A stretch of DNA of 64,000 nt from a candidate division LCP-89 bacterium B3_LCP (GTDB lineage Bacteria > Electryoneota > B3-LCP): the NCBI GenBank assembly GCA_005223185.1, contig NJBN01000010.1, positions 69,442-133,441 of the forward strand, written 5' to 3'. This document shows, one piece after another, positions 24,144 through 34,541 of the stretch; the first letter of the stretch is position 1, and every line of letters starts with the position of its first letter. The position numbers and the translations under genes were made by a program. The notes below the pieces were generated by a model that was given only the letters and a program-made list of their open reading frames with translations, had not been told where the DNA came from and ran no database searches.

Positions 24144-26380
24144 CACCTCCCCCCGTAACCCTCAACCTTGCCGTCCAGCACGGCTTGAATGAAGAGGAAT
24201 ACGACCGTATCCTGAAAATCCTGGGAAGAACTCCCACCTTCGCTGAATTGGGCGTATTCTCCGTCATGTGGTCGGAACACTGCAGCTACAAGAATTCCAT
24301 CCATGAACTTAAAAAACTGCCCCGCACCAGTCCCCGCATGTTAGCCGAAGCCGGCGAAGAGAACGCCGGGCTGGTGGACATAGGTCACGGGCTGGCGGTC
24401 GCTTTCAAGATAGAATCGCACAATCACCCTTGCGCGGTGGAACCCTACCAGGGAGCCGCCACCGGCGTGGGCGGCATCATGCGCGATATCTTCACCATGG
24501 GCGCCCGCCCCATCGCTTCCTTAGATTCCCTGCACTTAGGACCACTGGAAGTACCCCGCAACCGCTTTTTAATGGACGGCGTCGTACGCGGCGTCGGCGA
24601 TTACGGCAACTGTCTGGGCATCCCCACCGTCGCCGGTGAAGTCGTATTCCATGAAGGTTACAGCGCCAATCCCATCATCAACTGCATGGCTGTGGGTATT
24701 GTTAAAAAGGACCACATCGCATCTGCCACCGCTGAGGGCGAAGGCAACCCCGTAATCATGTTCGGTTCCCGCACCGGCAGAGACGGCATTCACGGAGCCA
24801 CCTTCGCATCTGAAGAGATCAGCGATGAGAGCGAAGAGAAACGTTCCTCCGTGCAGGTTGGTGACCCCTTTGCAGAAAAACTGTTGCTGGAAGCTACCCT
24901 TGAACTGGTCAAATCAGGTGTTCTGGTGGGCATTCAGGACATGGGCGCTGCCGGTATCACCTGCAGTTCCAGTGAGATGTCCGCTCATGGCAAATCCGGC
25001 ATTGAGATAGATCTGGATAAAGTTGCCCTGCGTGAAGAGGGCATGTCAGCATACGAAATCCTGCTTTCTGAATCTCAGGAGAGAATGCTGGCTGTGGTGA
25101 AAAAGGGTAGGGAAGAGGAAGCTGAAGCCATCCTGAACCGCTGGGAACTTCTGCATGCAAACATCGGCAGAGTTACCTCCGATGGCAACATGAGAGTCTT
25201 CTTTCAGGGCGAACAAGTATGTGAAATCCCCTCCGAAATGTTAGCGTTAGGAGGTGGAACGCCCGTATATCAGCGGGAATCGCGCCGCCCAGAATTTCTG
25301 GATGAAACCAATAATATTGATTTGGGTCCCTATCGGCAGGAACGCGACTGGAATGTCGCCCTTCTGTCACTTCTCGCTTCGCCTAATATATGCGATAAAT
25401 CCTGGGTTACAGAACAGTATGATGCCACCGTCAGAACCAACACTATCGCCGGTCCCGGCGGAGATGCCGCAGTCATCTGGGTGAAGGATACACCTCTGGC
25501 TCTTGCTATGACCACCGACTGCAATCCCCGCTTCGTCTATCTGAATCCCCGCCGCGGAGCAGCCCTGGCGGTTGCCGAAGCTGCCCGCAACGTGAGCTGC
25601 ACCGGCGCTGAACCGATTGCCATCACTAACTGCCTGAATTTCGGCAACCCCTACAAGCCCGAATCTTTCTACTACTTCAAGGAAGCTGTTGCAGGTATGG
25701 GTGAAGCCTGCCGCATTTTTGAAACTCCCGTAACCGGCGGCAACGTCTCCTTTTACAATGAAGCAGAAGATACGTCTATCCTGCCCACTCCTGTAATCGG
25801 TATGCTGGGACTCTTGCAGGATGTCGATAAAGCGATAGGTTCGCGCTTTAAGAACGCTGGTGATAGAATCATCCTGCTGGGGCAGACCGGTCCTGATTTA
25901 GGAGGCAGCGAATACCTGTATCACATCCACGGAGTTTTAGCCGGTGATGCGCCCACGCTGGATTTAGATCTGGAAAAACGCACTCAAAAATGCCTCCGGG
26001 AAGCGATCAAACGCGGCTTGCTTCGTTCGGCGCACGACTGTTCTGAAGGTGGATTCACAGTTGCTTTGGCTGAATGCTGTATGATAAGCCAGCACGAAAC
26101 TTTGGGAGCTGTGGTTCAGTTGAAAGAGGGTGACTTAACGACCACTGACCTTTTATTCGCAGAAACGCCTTCGAGGATAATCATTTCTGTTCTACCGGAA
26201 CATATCAACGATGTTATCACCTTTGCTGAGTCAATGCAAGTTCCCGCCATTGAAATTGGTGAGGTTACTGATGATTCCTTAAAAATTGGAGGATGGGTTG
26301 ACCTGCCCTCTGACGCCATGCGAAAAGCCTATTTTGATTCCCTTCATTCCATGTTCAGTAAAGCGCAGGCAATTGAATAG
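24140..26380 (+). CDS. purL: Phosphoribosylformylglycinamidine synthase subunit PurL
   Basis: A 746-aa small-type PurL, which needs PurS and PurQ as partners. It uses ATP and ammonia from PurQ to turn FGAR into FGAM in purine synthesis. Family motifs include [12 protein letters not shown] near the N-terminus, [30 protein letters not shown], and [13 protein letters not shown] in the second half. Length is normal. It starts at ATG 24140, overlapping the preceding gene by four bases, and is followed by the AsmA-like gene 45 bp downstream. PurS and PurQ are not in the window. Confidence 0.97.
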   Translation: MTPPPVTLNLAVQHGLNEEEYDRILKILGRTPTFAELGVFSVMWSEHCSYKNSIHELKKLPRTSPRMLAEAGEENAGLVDIGHGLAVAFKIESHNHPCAVEPYQGAATGVGGIMRDIFTMGARPIASLDSLHLGPLEVPRNRFLMDGVVRGVGDYGNCLGIPTVAGEVVFHEGYSANPIINCMAVGIVKKDHIASATAEGEGNPVIMFGSRTGRDGIHGATFASEEISDESEEKRSSVQVGDPFAEKLLLEATLELVKSGVLVGIQDMGAAGITCSSSEMSAHGKSGIEIDLDKVALREEGMSAYEILLSESQERMLAVVKKGREEEAEAILNRWELLHANIGRVTSDGNMRVFFQGEQVCEIPSEMLALGGGTPVYQRESRRPEFLDETNNIDLGPYRQERDWNVALLSLLASPNICDKSWVTEQYDATVRTNTIAGPGGDAAVIWVKDTPLALAMTTDCNPRFVYLNPRRGAALAVAEAARNVSCTGAEPIAITNCLNFGNPYKPESFYYFKEAVAGMGEACRIFETPVTGGNVSFYNEAEDTSILPTPVIGMLGLLQDVDKAIGSRFKNAGDRIILLGQTGPDLGGSEYLYHIHGVLAGDAPTLDLDLEKRTQKCLREAIKRGLLRSAHDCSEGGFTVALAECCMISQHETLGAVVQLKEGDLTTTDLLFAETPSRIIISVLPEHINDVITFAESMQVPAIEIGEVTDDSLKIGGWVDLPSDAMRKAYFDSLHSMFSKAQAIE

Positions 26381-26425
26381 ATATATTACTCGTGGTTTAT
26401 TGCATACTCGATAATACAATGAAAG

Positions 26426-29400
26426 ATGAAACCCGGAAGCTTGAAAAAAATTACACTGTGTGTTATCCTCGGACTATTCCTGCTTCTGGTAATAGCCTAT
26501 TTTGGTCGCCCCCTCTACCTGCCTGATTCCACCATCATTTCCTTCATCGAAGATAAGATTTCCAGCGAAACCGGATACCTTGTGGATATCGAGTCAGGGC
26601 ATTTCCGCTTATTTAAAGAATCCACGCTGAATAACATAGTCCTACAGGATTCATCCCAAACGTTCTCCGCATCCTTGCATCGACTTGTCGCTAGTTTTGA
26701 AATACTGCCGCTGCTGCGAAAAAGGCTTGTCCTTGACGAACTCTCTCTTGATAACCCCGTAATCAATATATCCTCATCGAGTTCTCTATCTTCTGCTGTC
26801 GTACAATCATCAGAACATTCTTCAACGGTAAGTGTTGATTCAAGTGGCATAACTCCTCAGGTTGATGCCACTACTTCAACCCTTCCATTCGATTTCGATC
26901 TTCCCATAGAAATCCTCTTGAAAAAGCTTAATATTCATAATGCCGAAATTTACTATGAGCTGATTTACGATTCAACTTTTGTGACCGCTAATCTGCAGGG
27001 ATTAAACGTATATGGTGGGGATATTTTCGTTCAGGACGTCACAACTTCAGATATTCGCTTTGTGGTTGATCTGAATGATACCCTTGACCTGTCCTACGAG
27101 AGCCCTGACTTTACTTTTCAAAGTTCCTCACCGGTCGAGTTTACTCTGGATGGTCTTATTAATTCCCAGAAGAGCATATTATCATTCTCTTCGTGTTTCA
27201 CCCCACAGCTTTACATCACTTCATCAAGAATAGACCTCCCACAGATGAAATGTAACGTCCGCATGACAATGTCGGGTTTTGATAATCTCAGTCTGGATAG
27301 CCTTAATATACTATTCGGTGATCGATCTCATATTGCCGCCAATGGCTCAATGGAGGATGTCTGGAGCGAAGGGAAATACAGTCTCACCATCCATGATGGT
27401 CATCTGGATCTTACCCAACTTAAGCAACAGATACAACAGTTTACTTCTATCCTTGAACAGTCTGCTGCTCTGGAAGATATAAATCTTACCGGATCCTTAC
27501 GTCTCAGTAATACAAATTTCACAGGATATTTCAGCAGAAAATATCCGGAATTACACGGTCAATTAAATTGGGATCTAATTAATATTAATCTTGATGATAG
27601 GGAGATCGGTATCAAGGTGGATAACCTTAACGTCAGGTCGCAGATATCTGGACAATTTCTTCCATCGGATCAGTACTCTACCCAATTCAATGCTGAGATT
27701 CATGTTGATTCCATCGATTACTTAACTGAATTTACTGATATTCCCATCAGCATCAGTGAGGTTGCGTTAACCTGTCAAGGTGGTGTTAATCCTCAGATGA
27801 AGATGCCTTTTCTTAATGTCGCCTGGCGGGGAAATGCACCTTATCAGTGTGATTTTGCTGGGAATATCTCCTGCACAGCAGAGATCCTTGATATTTCTGA
27901 CCCGTTGGAATCACCCGGATTGTCTATCATTGGCGGAAGTTCATTGAATGATATACCCTTGGAAATGATATTACCTGAACATACATCTGGCAGCCTTTCA
28001 CTGGCGGCAGATTTCAATGTTACCGGTTTGGATGACGTCAACTTGCAGCTTGGCGCCCTTTGTCCGAAGTTATCCCTTAAATATGGTGATAAAGTACTCA
28101 TCATCCCGGCGTTCACAACAACATCGAACATTCATGCTGAAGTCAGCCGCGATTTAAAGAATATAAGCGCAGAGAATATTGAAATCCGGATTCCATCTTA
28201 TGCGAACGCCTCTTTTACTGCCAGCATTGATTCCTCTCGCAACTGGAAGGTGGATGATCTATCATGTGATCTCAATTTAACTGAAGTTATGGAGATTGTT
28301 TATCCTATGTTGCCCCCTCAATTAGCTGGTATTTCTGTCGATGGCGAACTGGGATTATCGGGATATGCTAGAGGAAACTTGAACGACCCATTAGCAAGCT
28401 TATCATTGGAATCCGAACTAAAAATAGAACCTGCAAACCTGAATTTGCCTTATTATAACCTTACCCTCGATTCCTTATCGACTGTCATCGAAATCACGTC
28501 AAACAACAAAACCGTCAAAATTTCAAGTCGGATGAATATTGGTTCCATTGCTATTCCAACACTGAGACCGCAGCCTTATCGTGAAGCTTCTATAGATTTC
28601 CAGACCCAAATTCGCAATTACACGCAGTACTATGGTGGATCACTTCGTATAAAACTACCTGAAATCGGTCTTCAGGCGGAAACGTTCTTTCAACCAGCAT
28701 CCGCATCCGGACAACTTCCCGAAGGTCTCTCCATGGATCTACAATTTGCCTCCACAACACCCGTTACTCTGCTTGAAGGTTTGATCACATCCGGAAAAGC
28801 AGATGCTGAAATCAGTTTCTCTATGCTTCCGGACAGTATATATCGTACCTCAGGAATTTTTAACACCGATAGCTTGAACTTACACTACGCTGATGATTTC
28901 GATATTGCCGGGCTAAGCCTGCATATTCCCTTCGATTTTCAAGTTGGAAAAGCTGGAGGAAATTTCACTATAATCCAACTGCAAAACAAATTGTACAATC
29001 TGGATGATCCGGTGCGTTTCAGAACGGTCCAGCATCTGATCCCCACATCAGGAGAATTCGGCAGCTTTAACTGTTCCTACTTGCGAATGATGGATCATGA
29101 GCTTACAAACCTGGATGCAACTATTCAGGTGAAAGGGAATGGATTCAACATTCCCGATTTTTATTCAGAATCATATGGCGGAAATATTACCGGCTCACTT
29201 GCAGTAGGTTTAACGGCTTTAGACCCTGATTCACTGTATTATAGCTTTATAATTTCAGCAAATGATTTGAATTCTGCCTTTCTGCCCGGAGCTGACCGCA
29301 ATGCAGATAAAGAGGGTAAAATTTCCGCCTTCACCAACTTCAGAGGGCAGGGAATTGACTACAGGAGTAAAATACACCTCGACGGCGGTATGAAGATAAC

Positions 29401-29686
29401 CCGCATAGGACAGGGTGTTGCGGATAACATCTTGAGATTCTTGGACCCTGATCAGGTTGATCCCTCAATTCAGACGTACAGAAGGTATATCAGACAGGGT
29501 TGGGGTGTCAAAGTCTTCTCTTTCGATGTTAAGGACGATTTTGTTTACGTATCCGTCACACCGACTAAACCTCCCATAACTAAACCGGGCTTCTTTATCC
29601 TTTCTCGCCTGGTGGGTCTGGGAAAGCATATCTCCTTCGGTCGCCTCCCTTTAAGATACTTCCTGAATCCAGGGCAGACGCAATAA
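26426..29686 (+). CDS. Giant AsmA/TamB-like membrane-anchored protein
   Basis: A 1086-aa protein. Residues about 8-28 form one N-terminal membrane anchor (ITLCVILGLFLLLVIAYF); almost all the rest is beta-strand-rich with long stretches of alternating polar and hydrophobic residues, in the style of AsmA and TamB bridge proteins that carry phospholipids between inner and outer membrane. The segment DIESGHFRLFKESTLNNIVL near residue 52 matches the N-terminal AsmA pattern. A Ser-rich stretch (about 112-150) follows. The C-terminus contains GGMKITRIGQGVADNILRFL and no sorting domain. Start ATG 26426 (MKPGSLKKI). It ends at a convergent terminator shared with the next operon. Confidence 0.8.
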   Translation: MKPGSLKKITLCVILGLFLLLVIAYFGRPLYLPDSTIISFIEDKISSETGYLVDIESGHFRLFKESTLNNIVLQDSSQTFSASLHRLVASFEILPLLRKRLVLDELSLDNPVINISSSSSLSSAVVQSSEHSSTVSVDSSGITPQVDATTSTLPFDFDLPIEILLKKLNIHNAEIYYELIYDSTFVTANLQGLNVYGGDIFVQDVTTSDIRFVVDLNDTLDLSYESPDFTFQSSSPVEFTLDGLINSQKSILSFSSCFTPQLYITSSRIDLPQMKCNVRMTMSGFDNLSLDSLNILFGDRSHIAANGSMEDVWSEGKYSLTIHDGHLDLTQLKQQIQQFTSILEQSAALEDINLTGSLRLSNTNFTGYFSRKYPELHGQLNWDLININLDDREIGIKVDNLNVRSQISGQFLPSDQYSTQFNAEIHVDSIDYLTEFTDIPISISEVALTCQGGVNPQMKMPFLNVAWRGNAPYQCDFAGNISCTAEILDISDPLESPGLSIIGGSSLNDIPLEMILPEHTSGSLSLAADFNVTGLDDVNLQLGALCPKLSLKYGDKVLIIPAFTTTSNIHAEVSRDLKNISAENIEIRIPSYANASFTASIDSSRNWKVDDLSCDLNLTEVMEIVYPMLPPQLAGISVDGELGLSGYARGNLNDPLASLSLESELKIEPANLNLPYYNLTLDSLSTVIEITSNNKTVKISSRMNIGSIAIPTLRPQPYREASIDFQTQIRNYTQYYGGSLRIKLPEIGLQAETFFQPASASGQLPEGLSMDLQFASTTPVTLLEGLITSGKADAEISFSMLPDSIYRTSGIFNTDSLNLHYADDFDIAGLSLHIPFDFQVGKAGGNFTIIQLQNKLYNLDDPVRFRTVQHLIPTSGEFGSFNCSYLRMMDHELTNLDATIQVKGNGFNIPDFYSESYGGNITGSLAVGLTALDPDSLYYSFIISANDLNSAFLPGADRNADKEGKISAFTNFRGQGIDYRSKIHLDGGMKITRIGQGVADNILRFLDPDQVDPSIQTYRRYIRQGWGVKVFSFDVKDDFVYVSVTPTKPPITKPGFFILSRLVGLGKHISFGRLPLRYFLNPGQTQ

Positions 29687-29726
29687 CCTATATACTTGTT
29701 GGAGTCACCTGCCCCTGGTATGCGTT

Positions 29727-29769
29727 GCGTCAGGCTCTTGTCCGTCAGCCGATGGATGTGACCTGACGC
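29727..29769. repeat. Palindromic repeat family A, copy 3
   Basis: GCGTCAGG at the left and CCTGACGC at the right, with an inner TCCGTCAGCCGATGGA. It lies between convergent genes, like copy 1. Confidence 0.75.
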
Positions 29770-29803
29770 TTTATAAATAAATGTTGGCGACAAGTGAACA
29801 TAA

Positions 29804-29831
29804 AAAGGGCGAACCTTGAGGTTCGCCCTTT
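29804..29831. terminator. Bidirectional terminator between convergent genes
   Basis: A perfect AAAGGGCGAACC / GGTTCGCCCTTT stem with a four-base loop and A/T tails on both sides. It can serve the AsmA-like gene (rightward) and the gene ending at 29868 (leftward). Confidence 0.85.
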
Positions 29832-29867
29832 ATCTATAGAAATAAACTGATCACACTGAATTAACCA

Positions 29868-30221
29868 CTATCCATTGTGACGTATTTCTGACCGTATATT
29901 GGGTACTTGTGGTCCCGGATGACCGGGATTTTCTACTTTTATGCACCCGTTGTCACCTCCATCTAACGGAATTGAAGGCTGAGTGCCTAAACCGGTACCA
30001 CCCTCCAGTATTGGCGGTGTGAAACCAAATGAGCCATTGAGAATCACCGATAAAATCCCTCCGAACATTTGGGCCGGGTTATCTGTAATCGTCGTCCAAA
30101 TGCTTTGATCGACGCTACTTTTTACCGGTGTAGCACCCTGAGTTTGCGGCGCAGATACGAAGATGAACAGGAGAATAACCGCCGCGGTTATCGTGATTTG
30201 GAATGGATTGTTTCTCTTCAT
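29868..30221 (-). CDS. Small secreted protein of unknown function
   Basis: A 117-aa protein with an N-terminal signal peptide (about 1-29, hydrophobic core ITITAAVILLFIFVSA, cleavage near TQGA) and a Gly/Pro-rich mature part (LEGGTGLGTQPSIPLDGGDN) holding a single cysteine (NGCIKVEN). I recognise no domain. Its ATG overlaps the stop of the upstream regulator-like gene (ATGA at 30218-30221), so the two are coupled. Confidence 0.7.
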   Translation of the reverse strand: MKRNNPFQITITAAVILLFIFVSAPQTQGATPVKSSVDQSIWTTITDNPAQMFGGILSVILNGSFGFTPPILEGGTGLGTQPSIPLDGGDNGCIKVENPGHPGPQVPNIRSEIRHNG

Positions 30222-31231
30222 GATTGATTCTCCTCTATTGAATCACTCCTTTGACGATCCGCCAAACCAAAATAGAAGGTAAACGGATGCACTTCCCTAA
30301 GATCACTCTCTTGGCTGGCTAATATACCCTCGTGTTCAACGAATTTTCTGACCTCATTGTACACGCATCGGGCAGCCGAAGGCGTGAGATGATACCAGTG
30401 GTTACGGATCATTGATGTTGATTCGGGATCGTTGAAGCGTGCTTTTATTACTTCCAATATTGCTTCAGAAATCGGTGGTCGAGTCCCAGGATTTTTGTTT
30501 GGCGCACTCCCTATGTAGAAATAATAGGGCTTTGTTACTGAATTTGCTTCACTGCATTCATGTTCGTAAGCGTTTCCAGTCCCTAACAAAAATTCATGAA
30601 TTGCCTTGTGAAGTCCTCTTGCTTGGCTGTGACTGACCGCAAAGATCTTGTATAAAGGTCTGCCTATGGTGTTGTTATAGGCATTTATGTGTGTCAGCAA
30701 ACCTGATACTCTGGATGATAGGTCAGTCGTATCAAAGAGACTTATGTGTGGCCCCGAAGCATTAAAGTAGGTCGCGCCATTCTCCTCGGAAGTTCTGAGT
30801 ATGTCCTTTTTGACCATATCCCGAAGGATGGTCTTCAAGGTGCGTTTCTGTAGATCGTGCGGTGCGTGAATTAAGTAGGATATTTCGTGCAGTATCTGCT
30901 CTTCAGTCTGGGGCTCAGCTAAAAGGATGATGGTGATTTCCTTCTGAATCTCACGTATTTTGACGAACCCGCTGGTGAGGTCTTGTACTTCCTCCAGCGC
31001 TTTCAGCGAATACTGAACGTTCCGGAGCGAAATCCCTAAATCCGCAACGATCGCCATCTGCCCGGCCAAAGTTGATTTATCCTCATGCCGCTTATGACAC
31101 GTATCAACCATGGCTAACTTTAGCAGATTCTTCATGCCGGATATGTCCTTATATCCGGTGTCCAATGCCCAGCCGCATATACTCTGAAAAAGACCATAAA
31201 GCAACTGGGTGTTATTGTCTCGCACCTGCAA
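30218..31231 (-). CDS. Unknown protein, winged-helix-like segments
   Basis: A 337-aa soluble protein I cannot assign. Residues about 35-80 (STLAGQMAIVADLGISLRNV) and about 115-150 (KRTLKTILRDMVKKDILRTS) have the spacing of two winged-helix DNA-binding units, the second with a turn rich in charged residues. The C-terminal third has aromatic motifs NHWYHLTPSAARCVY and HPFTFYFGLADR. Translation starts at TTG 31231 with GAGGAGG upstream. It leads a two-gene operon with a small secreted protein, under a near-perfect promoter. A transcriptional regulator is a reasonable guess, not more. Confidence 0.65.
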   Translation of the reverse strand: MQVRDNNTQLLYGLFQSICGWALDTGYKDISGMKNLLKLAMVDTCHKRHEDKSTLAGQMAIVADLGISLRNVQYSLKALEEVQDLTSGFVKIREIQKEITIILLAEPQTEEQILHEISYLIHAPHDLQKRTLKTILRDMVKKDILRTSEENGATYFNASGPHISLFDTTDLSSRVSGLLTHINAYNNTIGRPLYKIFAVSHSQARGLHKAIHEFLLGTGNAYEHECSEANSVTKPYYFYIGSAPNKNPGTRPPISEAILEVIKARFNDPESTSMIRNHWYHLTPSAARCVYNEVRKFVEHEGILASQESDLREVHPFTFYFGLADRQRSDSIEENQS

Positions 31232-31277
31232 GGTTGCCTCCTCGTTAGTTCAGGTCACGAAATTGCCATCTACTATA

Positions 31278-31306
31278 ATTATACGAAACCAGATGATATA
31301 AGTCAA
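31278..31306 (-). promoter_or_regulatory. Strong promoter of the leftward two-gene operon
   Basis: On the minus strand TTGACT (31306-31301), 17 bp, TATAAT (31283-31278), about 47 bp before the TTG start. Confidence 0.8.
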
Positions 31307-31597
31307 GTGCAATTTTTTGCATCTATTCATTATCACCTGATGCACCACCTATAATATAAGCTCTTATTTTGCCAAATGCAATAGTTTTTTTATTTTCTCG
31401 AAAATTTTAAAAAGTGACATATTCGACCGACACGATGCAGTGTCCGTCATTTTCTGCGTCTGTTTTGTGCTTGGAAATAATAGTGGGAGACAGATTTGTC
31501 TTTTTATTGGGATTTGGGATTCACTGGTAGAGATGATTATGGGTGAGTGGCCAGACCCTTCAGGGTCGGGTTTCATATAGGACATTAGAAATAGCTG

Positions 31598-31639
31598 TAG
31601 GGGGGACTAAGCGAAGACGTAGTCGAAGCGCAGTCGACC
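31598..31639 (+). repeat. Repeat family G, copy 1
   Basis: Begins TAGGGGGGACTAAGCGAAGA and ends CGCAGTCGACC. Related copies lie at 31721-31761 and, inverted, at 53711-53752. Confidence 0.7.
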
Positions 31640-31720
31640 AATTATTTTCAGCCCCCTTCAGGGGGGGTTTTACTATCCGTAGGCTGGTGCTTCAGCGCCA
31701 GACACTCCCTGCAGCAAGTG

Positions 31721-31761
31721 TAGGATAGACTAAGTGCAGACGAAGTCAAACGCAGTCTACC
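31721..31761 (+). repeat. Repeat family G, copy 2
   Basis: Begins TAGGATAGACTAAGTGCAGA and ends ACGCAGTCTACC; the ends TAGACT / AGTCTA pair. Confidence 0.7.
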
Positions 31762-31888
31762 AAGAATCCGTGTATACAGCGAGGGTGGCATGGGTGTAAG
31801 CCCCCTTACGGGCTTCTGGACACGCAGTGGACGAAGCATGTCTTTCCACTGGGTGGTTATGAACCATTCCATAACCGCTTGTTGAACA

Positions 31889-31912
31889 GTGGCATGGATC
31901 AATCCATGCCAC
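31889..31912. repeat. Perfect palindrome
   Basis: GTGGCATGGAT, two bases, ATCCATGCCAC: an 11-bp perfect inverted repeat. Part of the repeat mosaic. Confidence 0.7.
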
Positions 31913-32304
31913 CCTAGATACAAGCCTCAGGTCACATCCGCCAGTCAGGATGTCCCGGGTGAGTGGCCAGATCCTTCAGGATCGGGTTTCATATAGGACA
32001 TTAGAAATAGTAAGATAGACCCGCACCCAACATGAGGCCTTTCACTGCGTTCACCGTAGGAGTCCTACGGACAGGATGACAACAAAATGAGGGCTCCTGT
32101 ATATAATATACAACAATTGTTCGGAAAAAGCAAGAGAAATTGCGATGATATCTGATCCCCCCTTTGTTCCACCTTAACAAGAGAGCGTTCCAACCAGATC
32201 CGCGCGAAGGGACACAGGATTGCTCCAAGGGAGTCCCTATGGGAAAATCCTATGCCCAATCTCTCAGGCAAAGTGGATAAATCCACTATTTAGAAATAAA
32301 GGAC

Positions 32305-32354
32305 AGTCGCTTTAGCGACTTTACCTAGAATCCGGGCGTATGAATTTATTCATG
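32305..32354 (+). repeat. Repeat family H, copy 2
   Basis: AGTCGCTTTAGCGACT, then TTTACC and CATGAATTTATTCATG-like end; the near twin of 9476-9525. Confidence 0.75.
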
Positions 32355-32502
32355 CGTCTATAGCAGCTCCACCAAAATTTCCCCCCACAAAATATCTCCC
32401 CACTTGACTTTTGCCGATTTTTTTAGTATATTGACTATCATCACTCTTTTCCAGTCTGAAAATTTCCATTTTGCAATTTGCATTTTGCAATTGGAGGATG
32501 CC

Positions 32503-34155
32503 ATGCGAACCAAAATCTTAATCCTGCTCGCTTCTTTCCTGCTTCTAACTCTAACCTGCAGAGCACAAGGTCAGCTCTACTCCAACTACTGGTTCGCCTA
32601 TAGTACGGTTGAAGTGGACAGACCAATTGCCGCTGACTCGTCAATCTACCAGTCAAGCTGTTCAGCCATTCCCTTCGGAGAAGATCGCATGATTCATTTT
32701 TACTCAGAAGAGGATTTTGGTGATTGTTATCAAATTTATAACATTTATGGCGAAGAGGTTTTTTCAACCCCGCAGTTGCTTCTCCCTGCGCTAGATCCAG
32801 ATTATATGGGCATTCCCCATGTTGTACTAGATGGAATAGGCGGCCTATTTGCTGTGGTCAGAATCTCAAATCTACAAGATGAAGGATTATACGCCCAGCG
32901 GTTGGATTCAGAAGGAAACAGGCTCTGGGGAGATGCAGGGATATTGTTATCTGAGGAAGAATTTCACTCTACTTTAGAAGCCAGCCCTGATGGTGTGGGT
33001 GGTTTTCTTTATACTTTCAGACATGCAGATAGCAACGACATCATAGTTCAGCGAGTAGATTCAACAGGTCAGAAAGAATGGGGTGATAATGGAGTTATTG
33101 TTTGTGACAATCTATATCAGCAGGACATACCAGCAATAACTCATGACGAATGTGGCGGAGCGTATGTCATCTGGCGAGATTATCGACCTCCGCATGTATT
33201 CCCATCGGGAAGAGCCTATATTCAAAAGGTTGATTTTGTTGGTAACACAATTTGGGCAACCAACGGTGTCCAATTTAGCAGCATTAACCGCCAGCCTTGG
33301 TTCTTTCAGCTAATCCCTGATGGTGAAGAAGGATTCGTTTTACATGAAGGTAGTGGTGTGTATAACTTCGCCCACCGAGTCGATCCAAACGGTCATCTTC
33401 TCTGGGAGAGGGACTATGTGAGCTGGGGAGATGAAGCCCAAATTGCTGAAGGCGATTCAGGCTTCTTTTATACTGCCTGGTGTTCTGAATTTGCAGACAG
33501 TATTTATGCCCAAAATATTGACATGGATGGCAACTTTCACTGGGGGGATTTCCCCGGAGTTTTAATGGCTACCGGTAATAATATATACAGTAATCTTGTG
33601 GACGTATACTATAATAATTCACACCTTTTCGGCGCCTTTTATTTCGGTGAATCTTCGCCTTCTTGGGATCTGCACATTCTTGCTCAGTGCTTGGATTCTA
33701 ATGGTCAATACCTGTGGGGACCTGAAGGAACCATGGTGAGCAGTAATGCTGAAGGCGGTTGTTTCAATATTAGCATTGTCTCAGATCAAATTAACGGTGC
33801 CACAACTTTTTTCGATGTCCATTTTAACGGTGAGCATAACGTTTTCGCGAAGCATATAAACGCCAATGGCTCCTTAGGCGGTCCAAAGCCAGTTAGGGTT
33901 ATCCCACCTATAAGAACTCAGATATCCGGCATTTCCGAGGGCTTAGTGCGCTATAATATTTCTAAACCAGGCATAGTTAATATAGATCTTTATAACCTCT
34001 TAGGACAACACATAAAAACTATCCAAAACAATTATCAACAGCCCGGCACCCACACCACTCACATAGACCAATCCTCCCTCTCCTCTGGCATCTATTTTCT
34101 ACGGTTACACACCCCCACCGGCAGTAATGTTTCTAAGATGGTGGTGATGAGGTAG
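32503..34155 (+). CDS. Secreted protein with T9SS C-terminal sorting domain
   Basis: A 550-aa protein. I place the start at ATG 32503 (MRTKILILLASFLLLTLTCR, a signal peptide), with GGAGG six bases upstream. The frame is open further upstream but that part has no ribosome-binding site. The body holds repeated units of about 45-50 residues with the pattern DSxGxxxWGDxG (for example DSEGNRLWGDAGI and DSTGQKEWGDNGV), which probably form a beta-propeller. The last 75 residues (YNISKPGIVNIDLYNLLGQH, later SSLSSGIYFLRL and KMVVMR) are a type A T9SS sorting domain, so the protein should cross the outer membrane and be anchored or released. No enzymatic motif is visible. Confidence 0.88.
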   Translation: MRTKILILLASFLLLTLTCRAQGQLYSNYWFAYSTVEVDRPIAADSSIYQSSCSAIPFGEDRMIHFYSEEDFGDCYQIYNIYGEEVFSTPQLLLPALDPDYMGIPHVVLDGIGGLFAVVRISNLQDEGLYAQRLDSEGNRLWGDAGILLSEEEFHSTLEASPDGVGGFLYTFRHADSNDIIVQRVDSTGQKEWGDNGVIVCDNLYQQDIPAITHDECGGAYVIWRDYRPPHVFPSGRAYIQKVDFVGNTIWATNGVQFSSINRQPWFFQLIPDGEEGFVLHEGSGVYNFAHRVDPNGHLLWERDYVSWGDEAQIAEGDSGFFYTAWCSEFADSIYAQNIDMDGNFHWGDFPGVLMATGNNIYSNLVDVYYNNSHLFGAFYFGESSPSWDLHILAQCLDSNGQYLWGPEGTMVSSNAEGGCFNISIVSDQINGATTFFDVHFNGEHNVFAKHINANGSLGGPKPVRVIPPIRTQISGISEGLVRYNISKPGIVNIDLYNLLGQHIKTIQNNYQQPGTHTTHIDQSSLSSGIYFLRLHTPTGSNVSKMVVMR

Positions 34156-34435
34156 GGGAAGAGAAAAACCTGAACCGCTGATTACCACTGATTTAACTGA
34201 TTTCGCTGATTAACGGGGAAATGTCATTCCTGCCTGCCCCTTCGGGGCTGTGGGTTTTCCTGCGTCAGATGTCCCCTCCTGAGAAACCCCCATCCACCCT
34301 GAAAAAACGTGGGTTTCAACCCACTGAAATTACTTCGCCCGAGGAATTGATTCCCGGGCGTTCATATTTCCGAGGTGGTATAACCCGTTCCATGCCACCA
34401 TTTAGTATCAATCACGGAATTGTCCGAGCGGGTGG

Positions 34436-34481
34436 CCGGGACAGCTTCCCCGAAGGGGCTGACGAAGTCAGGATGTCCCGG
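34436..34481 (+). repeat. REP family B, copy 3
   Basis: 46 bp, as copy 1 except that the first loop is CGA instead of CAA-type (CCCC-GAA-GGGG). Preceded by GTGG. Confidence 0.88.
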
Positions 34482-34498
34482 ATGTATCTATTAAGCAA

Positions 34499-34538
34499 TG
34501 TCATTCTGGGAGGGTTTCAGCCCTATTCGGAATCCAGC
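34499..34538 (+). repeat. Repeat family D, copy 2
   Basis: TGTCATTCTGGGAGGGTTTC followed by AGCCCTATTCGGAATCCAGC; a hairpin also at 13131 and 62454. Confidence 0.65.
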
Positions 34539-34541
34539 TAA

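Larger units (their letters stand above)
31543..32010 (+). repeat. Family C half-copies in direct repeat
   Basis: About 50 bp (GTGAGTGGCCAGA, then CCTTCAGG.TCGGGTTTC, then ATATAGGACATTAGAAATAG) occurs at 31543-31593 and again at 31959-32010 with two paired differences in the hairpin GACCC-TTCA-GGGTC versus GATCC-TTCA-GGATC, a compensatory change. The full palindrome is at 53808-53892. Confidence 0.75.
31307..32502. other. About 1.2 kb of repeat-only DNA
   Basis: I find no credible gene. The stretch is a mosaic: a family C half copy (31543-31593) repeated directly at 31959-32010, two family G copies, a perfect palindrome at 31889-31912, the right half of a REP family B copy (about 31942-31958), a family H copy (32305) and several other short hairpins (for example CCGTAGGAGTCCTACGG near 32054). 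The last 60 bases repeat TTTTGCAATTTGCATTTTGC ahead of the ribosome-binding site of the next gene. Confidence 0.7.
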
